Shown here piece after piece: positions 12,040 through 23,889 of a DNA stretch of 64,000 bases. The notes beneath the pieces were generated by a model, which did not search any database, was not told the origin of the DNA, and worked only from the letters and a program-made list of their open reading frames with translations. The position numbers and the translations under genes were made by a program. How positions within the stretch are numbered: position 1 is the first letter of the stretch; each line of letters begins with the position of its first letter. The stretch spans positions 295,296 through 359,295 of the forward strand of contig NMRB01000151.1 of the NCBI GenBank assembly GCA_002633025.1, in the 5' to 3' direction. Source of the DNA: Notospermus geniculatus. Taxonomy: Eukaryota > Nemertea > Pilidiophora > Heteronemertea > Lineidae.

Positions 12040-12508
12040 CCATTGACATGTGGTAGCTCACCGCCTTCTATTGAATAATACATGTGGTAGCTGACTCCCT
12101 TCTGTTGAATACAATTTGGTAGTTCTTTGAACGGCAATTTGGTAATTCCTCGCCTGCCTTTGAATTCAGTGTGGTAGTTTATCACCTTCTTTTGAATTCA
12201 GTGTGGTAGGTGAGCACCTTTTATTGAATTCAATGCGGTAGCTGACTGCTTTCTATTGAATCCAATGCGGTAGCTGACTACTTTCTATTGAATCAAATGC
12301 GGTAGCTGACTGCTTTCTATTGAATTCAATGCGATAGCTGACTGCTTTCTATTGAATTCAATGCGGTAGCTGACTGCTTTCTATTGAATCCAATGCGATA
12401 GCTGACTACTTTCTATTGAATCCAATGCGGTAGCTGACTGCTTTCTATTGAATTCAATGCGATAGCTGACTGCTTTCTATTGAATTCAATGCGGTAGCTG
12501 ACTGCTTT
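12040..12508 (+). repeat. 32-bp minisatellite
   Basis: About 14 head-to-tail units of consensus TGCGGTAGCTGACTGCTT + TCTATTGAATTCAA (32 bp). Copies are near-identical from ~12230 to 12500 and increasingly degenerate toward 12040, which indicates expansion toward the right end. The array ends at a hairpin (12507-12567). There are no unique spacers, so it is not a CRISPR array. Confidence 0.9.
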
Positions 12509-12567
12509 CCCCATTGAAGGCCGTTAGCTCCACATTCAATGTCGAGCTGACGGCCTTCAATGGGGAA
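12507..12567. repeat. Hairpin at the minisatellite edge
   Basis: 24-bp arms (TTCCCCATTGAAGGCCGTTAG and its complement, one mismatch) surround a 13-nt loop, CACATTCAATGTC. It starts exactly where the 32-bp array stops, and its arm shares 'GTTAGCTC/GAGCTGA' with the repeat unit. Confidence 0.8.
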
Positions 12568-13601
12568 CCTAGCTACGGGCAGCACGCCGAAACCAGGTCC
12601 TATACAATGGACGTCTTTTGTGTGGGAAATTTATCAGGACCGGGATGTCAGTTTCATTTCAATAGATTTAACCACTAGTGACACCTATTGAGGCAGTGGA
12701 CTATAGGGGCCCCATTGAATGCAATGTCAGTGGTAGTGTGGTAGTTCATTCGATAAGGTAGCCATCGCCTTCTAGGTTCATCGCCCTTTGTAGAATTCCA
12801 CTGATTGATGGAAGACGGCCTGAGGCCCGGAATCGCCAGCTCCGATTGCACCAGATAACATTAACTAGATGTAGATGCAATCGATTTAGTCTGACACTTC
12901 TGTGCGGCAGCCCATCTTCCTCCTTATTGATACAAGACAAGCAATATCGAAGTTTCAATTATATTTCTTCCTCCTATTCATATAAGTGAGGCAGGGTGAC
13001 AGGTGGGTTATCTAAGCTACTTTGTTCCGCTGACAATAGCAGTGTTACACTATTACAAGCGTTGAAGAAAGACCTGTCCCAACTCATCAACGGTGGTAAT
13101 TGGTAACCCGAGTTTGCTCGTGATTCGATGTGATACACTGAGGTAATCGAACAGACAACGAAAGCAACAACCGCTGGAACAGAAATCTTCCGTCTCTTTC
13201 CCATCAGCCATGGTCAGTTAAAGGTGCCCACCACTGCTGCAATCTCGTCCCAGAGGTCGTTTTACCCAGTTCTTTGTGGCGACATCGACTGCATGGGCGA
13301 TAATCCCTGGGGATGAGGTTACCAATGCTGCCCTTTTTAAACCTTCTTGAGACAAGTGGAGCAGACTTGCGTCGATTCCGATTTGGTAGGCCTATTGCTC
13401 GGATGGTTGGACGTAAATTTTCTTGGAGTACCCGCTTAAACTGCACCTGAAATATCTCCTTCCCACCCCACCCCACCGTTTAACAAACCACGAATTAAAA
13501 ACATACCATGATATGAAAACTGCTAACAATAAATATGTAAATATTGGCCGACAACATTTTTGCCGCCAGTTTTGACATTATGGAAATAAACATCATATAA
13601 A

Positions 13602-14831
13602 TTAGCCAACAAGAGATTCAGCAACGTTCGGTCCTGGCCCTCCCCTTCCTGTACCAACCAGACCCGTCCCATGGACATTTTTATTTATCACAGAGCCCTC
13701 TAGCGGTGGAAGTTTCAGAACTTTGATTGGCCGGGCGTTCCCCTTGATACTCTTCAAGTCGGTCCCCATAGGGGATTTCCGCACCCCCTGAGCTGATTTA
13801 CTCAAACGCCGATAGGTGGATTCATCACAGTCCAATCTTGTAATGAAAGTGTTTTCGCTGGCATAGCGGCTTCCCTGCCGATAGGCGGCGTTATTCTGAC
13901 TCTGTCTCTCAATAATCCCCGCTGCCTCGGCGTACAGCCGTTGCCGTGTGCTCTCATCCAAATTGCAGGCTGGCGACACACCGCGGCCATAACGCCTCGG
14001 GGTGTGGCTGTGAAAGTCCGTGTGTTCCGTTGCCGGTACGACAGATTTTGGCCGACGGGAGGTAGAACCGTACGAAGAGTACTTAACAGTCATTGCTGTG
14101 TTACGACTTGACGTGGGTTGCACGCGGCTGTCGCCAAGGTCAAACATCGCCCTCTGATCCCACGTGCCGCGAGGTGGCGTTGACGGCTCCAGCGGAAACC
14201 CGCGATGCCCGTACTCCATATTCGGGGATGATCGGGGAGCCGAAGGTGGCGCGGGATCTGTCCGATACCGCACAGGCGGCGAAGATTGCTCAACAGTCTT
14301 ATATTCCGGGTCATAGAAAGGCATTCTAACATCCCCACCAACCCTGTGGCCTATTGCCGTCTTCGGCCGAGTATCCTTCTTCAGCTGAAGTTGTTTCTTC
14401 TGCTTTCTCCTCTTCCGTTCTTTTTTCTCAGCAATAGATCTCTGGATCTCCTCCTCAAACTCATTTAAATTCCCTCTTTCCTCATCAGACGGTATATTTT
14501 GTTCCAAACTATCAAAACTCGAGGAGCGAGCTGGTGCGTTGAACTTCCGCCCGCCTCTGCCGGTATAAAACGCCATGTCGTGGGTGACAACGCCTTCGGA
14601 CCCGTCCGAGGAGGCAGTGTCTTCGTCATCAGCCTCTAGAGCAATTTGGGCGAATCTCCGGTTCAGTTCCTCTTGGTCGCGGAGGAAGCGAAATATCTGC
14701 TCGTGTTTGGAATCCTTGAATTCTTCGTTCAGTCTTTGCAGGACCTCTTCCTTTTCTTCCCCCTCGATTTCTTCCGGGAGGGGTGTCAGGGTCTTCCCGT
14801 GCTCCTCCAACTCTGACACGGGACACATCTT
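13602..14831 (-). CDS. Terminal coding exon of an unrecognised protein (complete copy B)
   Basis: An open frame of about 410 codons starts behind a good acceptor (CTTGCAG, minus strand) at 14831 and ends at TAA (13602-13604). The first residues after the acceptor are K-M-C-P-V-S-E-L. Met is possible as a start, but an upstream exon is more likely because the frame is open through the acceptor. Order of features: an acidic Glu/Leu-rich helical segment (about residues 1-80), an acidic DDEDTASSD patch, a lysine/arginine coiled segment (KKERKRRKQKKQ, about 145-160), then a Ser/Pro/Arg-rich disordered tail ending in a Gly-rich sequence. I do not recognise the family. It could be a cytoskeletal or ciliary scaffold protein, but that is only a guess from composition. 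Upstream exons would lie at higher coordinates and were not found. Two truncated copies of the exon exist at 1-245 and 15755-15999. Confidence 0.6.
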   Translation of the reverse strand, partial: KMCPVSELEEHGKTLTPLPEEIEGEEKEEVLQRLNEEFKDSKHEQIFRFLRDQEELNRRFAQIALEADDEDTASSDGSEGVVTHDMAFYTGRGGRKFNAPARSSSFDSLEQNIPSDEERGNLNEFEEEIQRSIAEKKERKRRKQKKQLQLKKDTRPKTAIGHRVGGDVRMPFYDPEYKTVEQSSPPVRYRTDPAPPSAPRSSPNMEYGHRGFPLEPSTPPRGTWDQRAMFDLGDSRVQPTSSRNTAMTVKYSSYGSTSRRPKSVVPATEHTDFHSHTPRRYGRGVSPACNLDESTRQRLYAEAAGIIERQSQNNAAYRQGSRYASENTFITRLDCDESTYRRLSKSAQGVRKSPMGTDLKSIKGNARPIKVLKLPPLEGSVINKNVHGTGLVGTGRGGPGPNVAESLVG

Positions 14832-15598
14832 CTGCAAGAAATAGAGAAACAACAGGTTAGAACATGAAGAGTGATGTCACGGCCAACAATGATGCTGCCA
14901 TTTTGTCTTTTCTGCAGACACATTTTCAGAAACATCTCTCAGACCAAGGGTCAGCAACAAGGATGCTAAAGATTGGCCCAATCGTCTGAAATTTGGGCAA
15001 ATGAGGAGGAAATGGGATGATACAGTTGCATCATCGTGGCTTTGTGTACACATAGCAGAACTTGGGTCCTAAAACTGAACCCTGTGGTACACCATTCAAC
15101 AACGTTGTCTATGGGAGTGCATCTGTTTCATCTCTTGTAAAAGCAGAGCGACCGACCGGACCAGTGAGGACTGCTACATTCTGTGCTGGGGTTCAGGATG
15201 CTGCTGGGCTTGGTTGTTGGAAATTAGGCATTAATTTCATACATGTAGGCGTGAGATAGACTCAGGATACGTGCGTAAAATCATGCGTGCCGTTCGTCTG
15301 GACCAAGATCGGCATGCGGCGCGTTTCCTAGCGCATTCAAAACGAATCAAGCTAATCCATTAAGGCACCATTGTATTTTTGCTGCAATTAATTATTTATT
15401 GAGTGGCTGTGACGACCTTCTACCTTTCTTGATCAACTTAGGAAAACTGGTCGATAAAAGTTCATTATAACCTGCTTCAAGTTGAATACAAGTAACGCTA
15501 CGTGTTTTTCTGAGTTGTTTGACATGAAAATGGTCCATTCAACGCGATTTCATTTCTGTGAATAGATTCTGACTGCGAAATGGCAGCGGTATACATGT
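14587..15598. repeat. Duplicated block, copy B (stops at assembly gap)
   Basis: About 1010 bp homologous to 1-1011 and 15755-16765, with more substitutions than those two show between each other. It ends at 'GGTATACATGTA' against the run of Ns. The divergent third allele or copy suggests that haplotypes or paralogues have been placed side by side. Confidence 0.85.
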
Positions 15599-15599
15599 A

Positions 15600-15754
15600 N
15601 NNNNNNNNNNNNNNNNNNNNNNNNNNNNNNNNNNNNNNNNNNNNNNNNNNNNNNNNNNNNNNNNNNNNNNNNNNNNNNNNNNNNNNNNNNNNNNNNNNNN
15701 NNNNNNNNNNNNNNNNNNNNNNNNNNNNNNNNNNNNNNNNNNNNNNNNNNNNNN
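15600..15754. other. Assembly gap (155 N)
   Basis: Unresolved bases. Any open frame spanning it is meaningless. The contig to the right starts at exactly the same base of the repeated block as the window itself does. Confidence 0.99.
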
Positions 15755-15999
15755 ACAACGCCTTCGGACCCGTCCGAGGAGGCAGTGTCTTCGTCATCAG
15801 CTTCTAGAGCGATTTGGGCGAATCTCCGGTTAAGTTCCTCTTGGTCGCGGAGGAAGCGAAATATCTGCTCGTGTTTGGAATCCTTGAATTCTTCGTTCAG
15901 TCTTTGCAGGACCTCTTCCTTTTCTTCCCCCTCGATTTCTTCCGGGAGGGGTGTCAGGGTCTTCCCGTGCTCCTCCAACTCTGACACGGGACACATCTT
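15755..15999 (-). pseudogene. Partial copy of the terminal exon of the unrecognised gene (copy C)
   Basis: Identical to the fragment at 1-245: acceptor at 16000-16001, then the first ~80 codons of the exon, cut at the assembly gap. In the real genome this may be the same exon as 13602-14831, seen from another haplotype. Confidence 0.55.
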
Positions 16000-17540
16000 C
16001 TGCAAGAAATAGAGAAACAACAGGTTAGAACATGAAGAGTGATGTCACGGCCAACAATGATGCTGCCATTTTGTCTTTTCTGCAGACACATTTTCAGAAA
16101 CATCTCTCAGACCAAGGGTCAGCAACAAGGATGCTAAAGATTGGCCCAATCGTCTGAAATTTGAGCAAATGAGGAGGAAATGGGATGATACAGTTGCATC
16201 ATCGTGGCTTTGTGTACATATAGCAGAACTTGGGTCCTAAAACTGAACCCTGTGGTACACCATTCAACAACGTTGTCTATGGGAGTGCATCTGTTTCATC
16301 TCTTGTAAAAGTAGAGCGACCGACCGGACCAGTGAGGACTGCTACATTATGTGCTGGGGTTCAGGATGCTGCTGGGCTTCGTTGTTGGAAATTAGGCATT
16401 AATTTCATACATGTAGGCGTGAGATAGACCCAGGATACGTGCGTAAAATCATGCGTGCCGTTCGTCTGGACCAAGATCGGCATGCGGCGCGTTTCCTAGC
16501 GCATTCAAAACGAATCAAGCTAATCCATTAAGGCACCATTGTATTTTTGCTGCAATTAATTATTTATTGAGTGGCTATGACGACCTTCTGCCTTTCTTGA
16601 TCAACTTAGGAAAACTGGTCGATAAAAGTTCATTATAACCTGCTTCAAGTTGAATACAAGTAACGCGACGTGTTTTTCTGAGTTGTTTGACATGAAAATG
16701 GTAACCATTCAACGCGATTTCATTTCTGTGAATAGATTCTGACTGCGAAATGGCAACGGCATAGATGAAGGCGAAGTGGAGTGGATTCATTTCGGAGGAC
16801 TGTTTGTCATGCATATCAGGAAGCCTGAACACGTTTGACTGCCTAGACCTTGGAGGAAAAAAATAGACACATCCTCCCCAGCAGGGGTTACCTGGCGTGC
16901 TTCTCGTCATTCACACAAATATTTTGTGTGCAAGCGTAAGAGGAGCGAAACTACAAACCCTGCTCTGGGAGAATTGGCGGAGACGTTGCCCAAAGCCTCA
17001 AAAGGAACTTAGACACATGGTCCTGATGAGAACAAAAGAACTTTCTTATGTAAATGTCGAATGCAAATTTTCCTTGAAGAAACAGTGCAGCCATGCATGA
17101 GGATTATCTGCATACACGTAGGGCGACCAAAATCACCATGACGTTGTGGTGTTAACCCTCTTCTCGCAACGTTTGTAAAGAATATGCTAATAACAAGTGG
17201 TTTAGGACAATACAGCGACAGGTCACGCACTATCAAACAGACAATACATGTATCTTGTCAAGGGTTCAAACGAAGCCAGCGTGACTGGGTAATTTTTTTT
17301 GGTCGCTAAAGAGAAGGCCTGTGTTATAATCTGCTTGAGTTTGGCTTTGGTTTATATTGAAGGGACGTGTGACGCCAAAAACATGTTAAAACTGATAGAA
17401 CAAGCTTGTGGGGTTTATCTAGCTGGGAAAGGGCTGGCTTGATGATGATCTTTCATAATAAAACTAGACTCCCCAAAAAGATCAAATCTGAGGGTCTTTG
17501 ATATCAGAATATCGGCGTATTCCAATCACTGTTGTTCTTC

Positions 17541-17615
17541 TGGATAGTGCGCTGGTGCATTGGTTGAGTGTCGGACTTACGGGTTCGATTCCCAGCCGAG
17601 TCGCCAATTCGTATT
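17541..17615 (+). mobile_element. Probable tRNA-derived SINE head (duplicate copy)
   Basis: Second copy of the element at 1787-1860, carried by the large duplication. Its B-box is GGGTTCGATTCCC at 17581-17593. It arose by block duplication, not by independent insertion. Confidence 0.45.
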
Positions 17616-20600
17616 CTCAACTGGCGCCGTGAACGGATCAAAGTGAGCGCTGGATGAGGTGCCCCTTGAGTTCCCCAAAAGGTTTTTGGAGAGATTGGAA
17701 CAAACCAAAGAAACCACGTTAGACCACTGGAACCAACAAAACGAGGAATGTTGGCCGACAGATAGGCCTCCATATGCATATACATACATAAAAGGTTTTC
17801 ATTTGGATGGGATCAATTGGAAATACACAAAAGGCCTTCTCACTGTGGTTTCCTTTTAGTTCGTGCTTCGTAATGGTCGGGTGTTCGGCTTTCACACAAA
17901 ATACGAAGCGATTTGAATTGTCTCCTGGGGTACTTTTTAGAATGTGACCTCTAAGCCTACTTATTAATGTCCATAATCTATAATATTCGCGGCAAGTTCC
18001 CATACACGCTTGTCTATCTCTGCCTGTTGACATAAATTTGTATGTGTGCTGCTGTAGAGCACATGTCAGTGAAATTACCTCGCGGACATGAATTCGCAGC
18101 GTGCTGCTTGTGGCTCAGGCGAAATGGCGAAGCCAAGCAAAGGCAGTTTCGCCGAGCGATGTGGCGAAAACCTTAGGAAAGCGCATTTAGTGAAATGATC
18201 TCGCAGACATGAATTTGTGCGTGCTTCTTTAGGAGTGATGTCAGTGAGATGATCCCACTGATGGTCTCACAGACATGAAGCGATTTTATGTGTGCTGCCA
18301 GGTCATTGTCACTGACATGGATTCGTATGTGTGCTGCCTGCTGTAGGTTTCCAAAGGTTCGCGCGTTCTGTCTTTACGATATCAAATAGGAGATATCTCT
18401 TAGAAATCTTTGTCCCTTTTCTCTGAGAGTTATTTATTCATGACGGCCCATGTCTCTCGCCGAGCTACGATCATAATGATCTGTTCTTCTCCAGTAATTC
18501 ATAGAGATTGATTACTTCTGGTGATAATTAATTCATTTAGTTATTACCAGTCATCATTAGCGATCGTGTCGGCTAGGCTGCAGCTCCCGCCGTCTGCCTC
18601 GGCTGTCTGTCACGTGGTTTGGGTTCACTTCGGGCGCAGGCGTTTGAGACGCTCCGCCTTTCGCTCTCGCTGTCGGAAGTAAGCTGGTGTAGCACACGGC
18701 CGCGACACTGCTCACTGACACGATTTCCAATTTCGCAGACATGAATTTGTATGCATGTGCTGCAGTTTAAGAAATTGTCGATGCGGCTACTCAAATACAT
18801 GTATAAATGAATTTACTGCTTCGATTGTGGTCTTGAATTCTTGTTCAAACTCCGTCACGTCACGTCATTCATGAATGCACAACCTGATAAACACTAGTGA
18901 GTGCCATGAGGACGGCCTTTTTAGGGATTAGCTAGTTACGTTGGTTTGTGGTGCGGTGCGTGTCTTTTGCCCCAAAATCGACCTAAGTAAACACATGTGA
19001 AGCCAGTCATAAATGACCGTCATTAATCAAGCTGTCAATGCTGTTACAGTCGGGAGATTTTCTCCATGATTTCTGGGTCGTCAGTCGGAAATTAGACACG
19101 GGGATTCATTTCCGACGTCATCAACTTTTAACGAAGTCATTAGACTGGTCCCCTGTCCTCGAACCGCTCGTATAATGGTGGAGCGGCTCGAGGACAGAAT
19201 ACCAGTCTGCGAGGATATTTTTGGCGGGTAATCAAAGGACAGTGCATGATGGAGATAAAGATATCTGCTCATCTTCTCCTTGTACGAGTTAGTAAAGGAC
19301 AAGAAATATAAAAGCCTTCGATGCCAAATATATTCAAATTGGCGCTGAATTTAATAACACTCCATTAACCCCAGCAAATGTTTACATCGAATAGATCTGG
19401 ATTTGTATTTTATGAAAATACCACGGCCTTTATTTTTTCTCCCTCAGGGTGTTTGAGAATAGTAACTGTATTAGTCCTTGGTGAAAGTAAATACCCACCA
19501 AGAACAACACAAAACAAAATGGAGTACTTAGAGTTTGGGACAAGAAACGCTATAACAGAAGGTGTGGATTTCATCATTAACCCTTACCGGAAATGATCGA
19601 AGAGGATGAGAAGTTTTGATCTCGCGACAGCCGCTACTCACCATCCGTCGCGTGGAAGGAGTTATGATGCGCTGAAATCATTGCGTCAGGGTAGCAATGT
19701 CCCGACGGAGTCATCCGCAATACTCACTCTTTCACCAAGAATTACGATGTTGCGCATCATTTGGCGGCTTTTTATCGAACGTTTAGGCTGCAGTATGTAC
19801 CATACCAGACTACTGAATCGTACACTGAATCAAGTCACTCATTCCGTTGAGTTAGGTCAACCAGGTCAAACCGCCATTTGTTTCATCGATCGCGGAAATC
19901 GGGTGACACTTTCTGATAAAACTGACATAAACATCGCAGCACAGCAATAAATATCTGCAAGAAAGGTGAATTTTCCCACGGAGAGGCGGAAATGAAATTT
20001 CAGGAAACAGCACGCACTTTATTAGTGTTTTCTCTTATTGAATATTGCGTCTAACGCATTTCTATCCATTCGACCAGCAACCGCGAATCGTCAGTTAGAA
20101 ATTTTCACCGTCCGTAAGCTGTCTGCCATGCAAAGACTGCATGTCAGCATTGGACGGTTTTCTTCTGCATCAGCAACGTGAGTAACTGCCTAATGACTTC
20201 CAATAATCATACAACCTGTTTTTGAAGGCGCAAGATACTGCACCGTCCATCATCCCGAGGCTTCAGCGCGCTCGCTCCCTTCTTCATGATCACAGCGCAC
20301 AAAGTTTGTGCGTTGACGAAGTTAAGAATTACCATGATTTGGCGCAGGCCTTCCTTGCAGGGATGCCATGCAGCAGCTTTCAACATCTTATTCATTTTAA
20401 TTTCAACCAACATAATTGCAAGAAATTTAAGTTACAGAAAACTGCCCTTCTTGCCCTAAGATAGGTCACCGTCGCGCCACTCTTCAAGAAAAATGGTGCC
20501 ACACCAGTATATCGTATGGAGAAAAGGAAAATGTACTGGACTAACTCACCTGAACATTTGAAGGGTACGGCTCCACACCAAGCGACATCTTGGTAAAGTA

Positions 20601-21840
20601 TAATCCAGAAAAATTGGCAATGATATCGTTAGTCAGTCAGGAATGCCATCCTAAACTAAGACAAGGAAAGTCAGACGCAGCTAAGAACCGCCGAGTTTCT
20701 TCCCAGATCGATTTTTCCGATTCGGTATCAATAACCTTCCATGTTGACGGATCGATATAGGCCCGATTTCTAGTCCTGATTGATTATATGTAAAGTAGTA
20801 CACTTTAGTTTAATGTTAGAGTGTGGTCGTGAACCACACAGTCATAACATGGGCACACATTATACCATTGATCTTGTCGGCTGAACACAGCCATTGTTGT
20901 CCTTGCCAACGGCACCAAACACAAGCACCGTTCAGCAGAATACGTCGCCGCCTGAGGTTTCGAGTTGAGCGACGGCCAGCCAACCGCGACGAGTCGCAGA
21001 GAAAGTGTATAAAATGAATATGTTGAAACATTAGATACTTATTAATATGATATCAACATTTATTAGCGTATTGCACGTGAAAGGCGGCATGATTTCATGT
21101 GTTTCTTTCTAATCTAAAGGATAATGTTTGGGGAGTGGCGCTCGGAAGCCTGTCTTCAGTCGTTCTGCGCCAACTCAGTTGGCAACTGTGAATCTTTCGA
21201 CGAACAACAGATGGCAGTCGGGTGCACCATACTGGGGCCCATAGTTCTACCATCACTTCAGAGATGGCGACACGTTCGCCGACCACCGACGACACGTAAA
21301 AAAGGGGGGAGGACTGACGGGGGACTTGAGGGCGAAGACAAACAGTTGGTTCCAAAACTTCAAGAGTTCACTAGGCCTAACACCCTCTCGGTTCAAGGCC
21401 CCAAATTCCGTAAAAATTGAGCTTCGCAGACAACAGAATGACAAGAACAAATTGCAAATACACTATATTTGCTATCAGCATTTATTTACAAACGAGCGAG
21501 GTACATGAAGCAGTTATAACAATTTTTTTCGACACGTTTTTTGTTTTTAAAAATCCTGTCTTCTCATTGGCTCTCATGCTTGCCGACTTAATTGCTTATT
21601 ATGTATTATTTACATGAACTAATAAGAAAGCAGGAGATAACTTCAGCCACCTGATTGGATGACCCTTTGTCTTGCAGGCTCCAAATAATGGATCATACTG
21701 AAGGCCGACAACCCGTTATAATCACTGACAACCCGGACGATTTTCATATTTGCAACTTCTTAAGTCCGTGTAGTACATTGATGGAAAATGTTTATCTTTT
21801 TGCAAATGGTCAATACTGACATCCCACTAGTTCATGGGTT

Positions 21841-22036
21841 TGACCCAATCTAACAAAAGTAGGTGCAAGTCGCAACCGAGGAAAGGGTTACGGGTAATAT
21901 GGCCTTACAACACAATAGCTGAAATGTACATCTCTGCAGGTTGACAATAGTAGTGGACAGCAGTGGTAACAGTAGAGTAAACTGATGACCAATGATGATC
22001 ACCTGCGACATGCGCCTACTTTGCTAGATCGGGTCA
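21841..22036. mobile_element. Foldback element, family also at 28232-28380
   Basis: Terminal arms TGACCCAATCTAACAAAAGT + AGGTGC and the imperfect complement GCGCCTACTTTGCTAGAT + CGGGTCA. The interior shares 'GTCGCAACCGAGGAAAGGGTT', 'TAGCTGAAATGTA' and 'AATGATGA' with the shorter copy at 28232-28380, which establishes a family. Confidence 0.7.
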
Positions 22037-23556
22037 CATGGGTGGAAAGCACTATGTCTTCGGCCTGATGGAAACATACAAATACAATACAATACACTAC
22101 TGGACAGATGCACCAAGGGTCAACCAGTGGATAAAACTTAAATTGGCCATATTCATTACCGGTATTGAAAACGTGTGGAATTGATGCAAGCAAGAATAAT
22201 GGGTTGTCAGTATTGTTATTGGGGTTGTTGGCTTTTAGTATGACCACAAATAAAACATTTAAAATTTAATAGTGGATCTTGTACCGGTATGACTACAGAA
22301 ATATTCACAGACATCCAGGTATAAATTTTTTAGGAAACACATATATTTACAAAAATAAAGCACATTTACAGAGTAACAAGTGATGTGCATGCAGCATAAG
22401 CTTAACCACAATTGGCCTTAATAGTGTGAAGACCAGCATGAGAAATACATGTAAAAGTAATCCATACATTATCAATGGCCGTGAAGTGAAAACATAAATG
22501 CAGAACAGAAGCAGTACTTTCTTCCAAATTGTCCCAAGGCCTTTTCAAACCATGGTAATGAGTAACTAAAGGTGACAAAAATACTACCGGTACATATTCT
22601 GTCACACTTTGTGTATTTCCAAGTTTACGCAAATCAGTGTGTCTTGTGATGAAGAAGATCAAGAAACTTCTTTCTGACGTGGTTCTACCTCTGTTTTCCA
22701 TAAATTACATGTCTGTCATTTGCATTACCAGAAAATGGGATCTATGCCTATGCCTAAATGACTCGGTTCATTCTGAAGGAGTCTTATGGGACTGACCACT
22801 TCATGAAGTTAGCCATGCCAAGGCCAATATCCTAACCCTCAGATTTCACAAAACATAAACAAGGATTGAGAACCTGCATGTCTCGATTGAAAAAAAAAAA
22901 CCATGATACAGATAGACGTATTTACAATTATTGACTCCTAAACAAACTGGTTTGATATCTAAATGCATTTGCTGTTGTTATGTTCTGAAGACTTTTGAAG
23001 ACCTGGCACCACACCCATGACTACGACGTGTGCGGGCCTGCAAGGTTAGATTGAGGATGTAGTGTATGCCCTGCATCAGTGCATTATGGTTAGACTCCTT
23101 TTTAGCCGAACTACCGGGTAAGTGAATCTACCCAAACTGGGGTCATTGCCATCAGTTCCTAAGGTGTGACCATCCACCAGGCATTGGGGCAAAACTGAGC
23201 TCTTGAAGCACATCACAACCTGAATGGATTATGTTTTGCAGCTCTCACAAATGCCATCCATATCACTCTCAACACTGGCAAGTGATAACGGTGAAGGTTT
23301 TGCAATTATTGTAATCATACCTTGTAATGTAACCACCAACATCAGTATAGACTAAGTATATTCAAAACACTAAGTCATGAAAAACAAACCTCAGGAAATC
23401 TATCCCTATCGTAGTCAGTACTCACAGAAATTGCTCAGAGGGTGATTCACTAACTGTAACGTTCAAAGGGGCAGGCCTACAGTGCATTCAGGAAACAGAC
23501 CATGAGCTGCCGAGATCAGATATCATGAAACGAATGATACAAATGGTGATGACAGT

Positions 23557-23800
23557 TGACCCTTAAAGTTAACCATTTAACTGAAGTCAACCAGCGGTTC
23601 AATATACCTGTACATGGTCAACTGTACTCCATGACGGCAGATGACCCTTGGACAGTAAAATTTACCATTTTTAGCTAAAACTCAACCATGGTTCATAATG
23701 TGTGGTTTATAGTACTCCATAATGACAGCTGACCCTTAAAGGGCCAAAATTAGCCATGTATGGCTAAAAATCAACCACATTGTGGTCTATTGTCCATTGT
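23557..23800 (+). repeat. Three degenerate ~90-bp tandem units
   Basis: Each unit starts TGACCCTTAAAG or TGACCCTTGGACAG, continues with a TTAACCAT/TTTACCAT/TTAGCCAT motif and 'TCAACCA', and ends near 'GTACTCCAT(A)ATGAC.GC' or 'GTCCATTGTAG'. It sits just beyond the Rel stop codon, probably within its 3' UTR. Confidence 0.55.
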
Positions 23801-23889
23801 AGTCAATTCGCTGTTGATCTCTGTTGGTTTTGTTGTAGTAGCTCAGAATGAACAGCTGGTTGAAGCTATTAATGCTAATGTTGACTTGA

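Larger units (their letters stand above)
5757..13601. other. Gene-poor, repeat-rich intergenic stretch
   Basis: No exon could be supported here on either strand. All open frames are short and lack homology I recognise. The stretch holds a ~85-bp tandem duplication (8901-9078), four foldback elements, the giant palindrome at 10971-11539, a 32-bp minisatellite and a poly-C tract at 9966. It lies downstream (3') of the complete minus-strand terminal exon at 13602. Confidence 0.6.
15755..21516. repeat. Large duplicated block, copy C
   Basis: Near-identical to 1-5756 with small indels, for example near 17766, 18403, 18680, 19218 and 19718. After 21516 the sequence is single-copy in this window and runs on into the Rel gene, so copy C is the one physically linked to the rest of the locus. 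No additional exon was recognised in 16000-21516. Confidence 0.9.
21517..23889. other. Region downstream of Rel: probable 3' UTR and intergenic DNA
   Basis: No coding exon is supported. The part next to the Rel stop codon (23890) is A/T-rich and probably 3' UTR on the minus strand, but I could not place a convincing polyadenylation signal. It holds a foldback element (21841-22036) and a three-unit degenerate repeat (23557-23800). Confidence 0.5.

Noticed and set aside
12040-12508. Regular 32-bp direct repeats suggesting a CRISPR array
   Set aside because: The units abut without unique spacers, and the DNA is from an animal genome with introns. It is a minisatellite.
15498-16020. Open frames running across the assembly gap
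   Set aside because: They are created by reading Ns as codons and join unrelated contigs.
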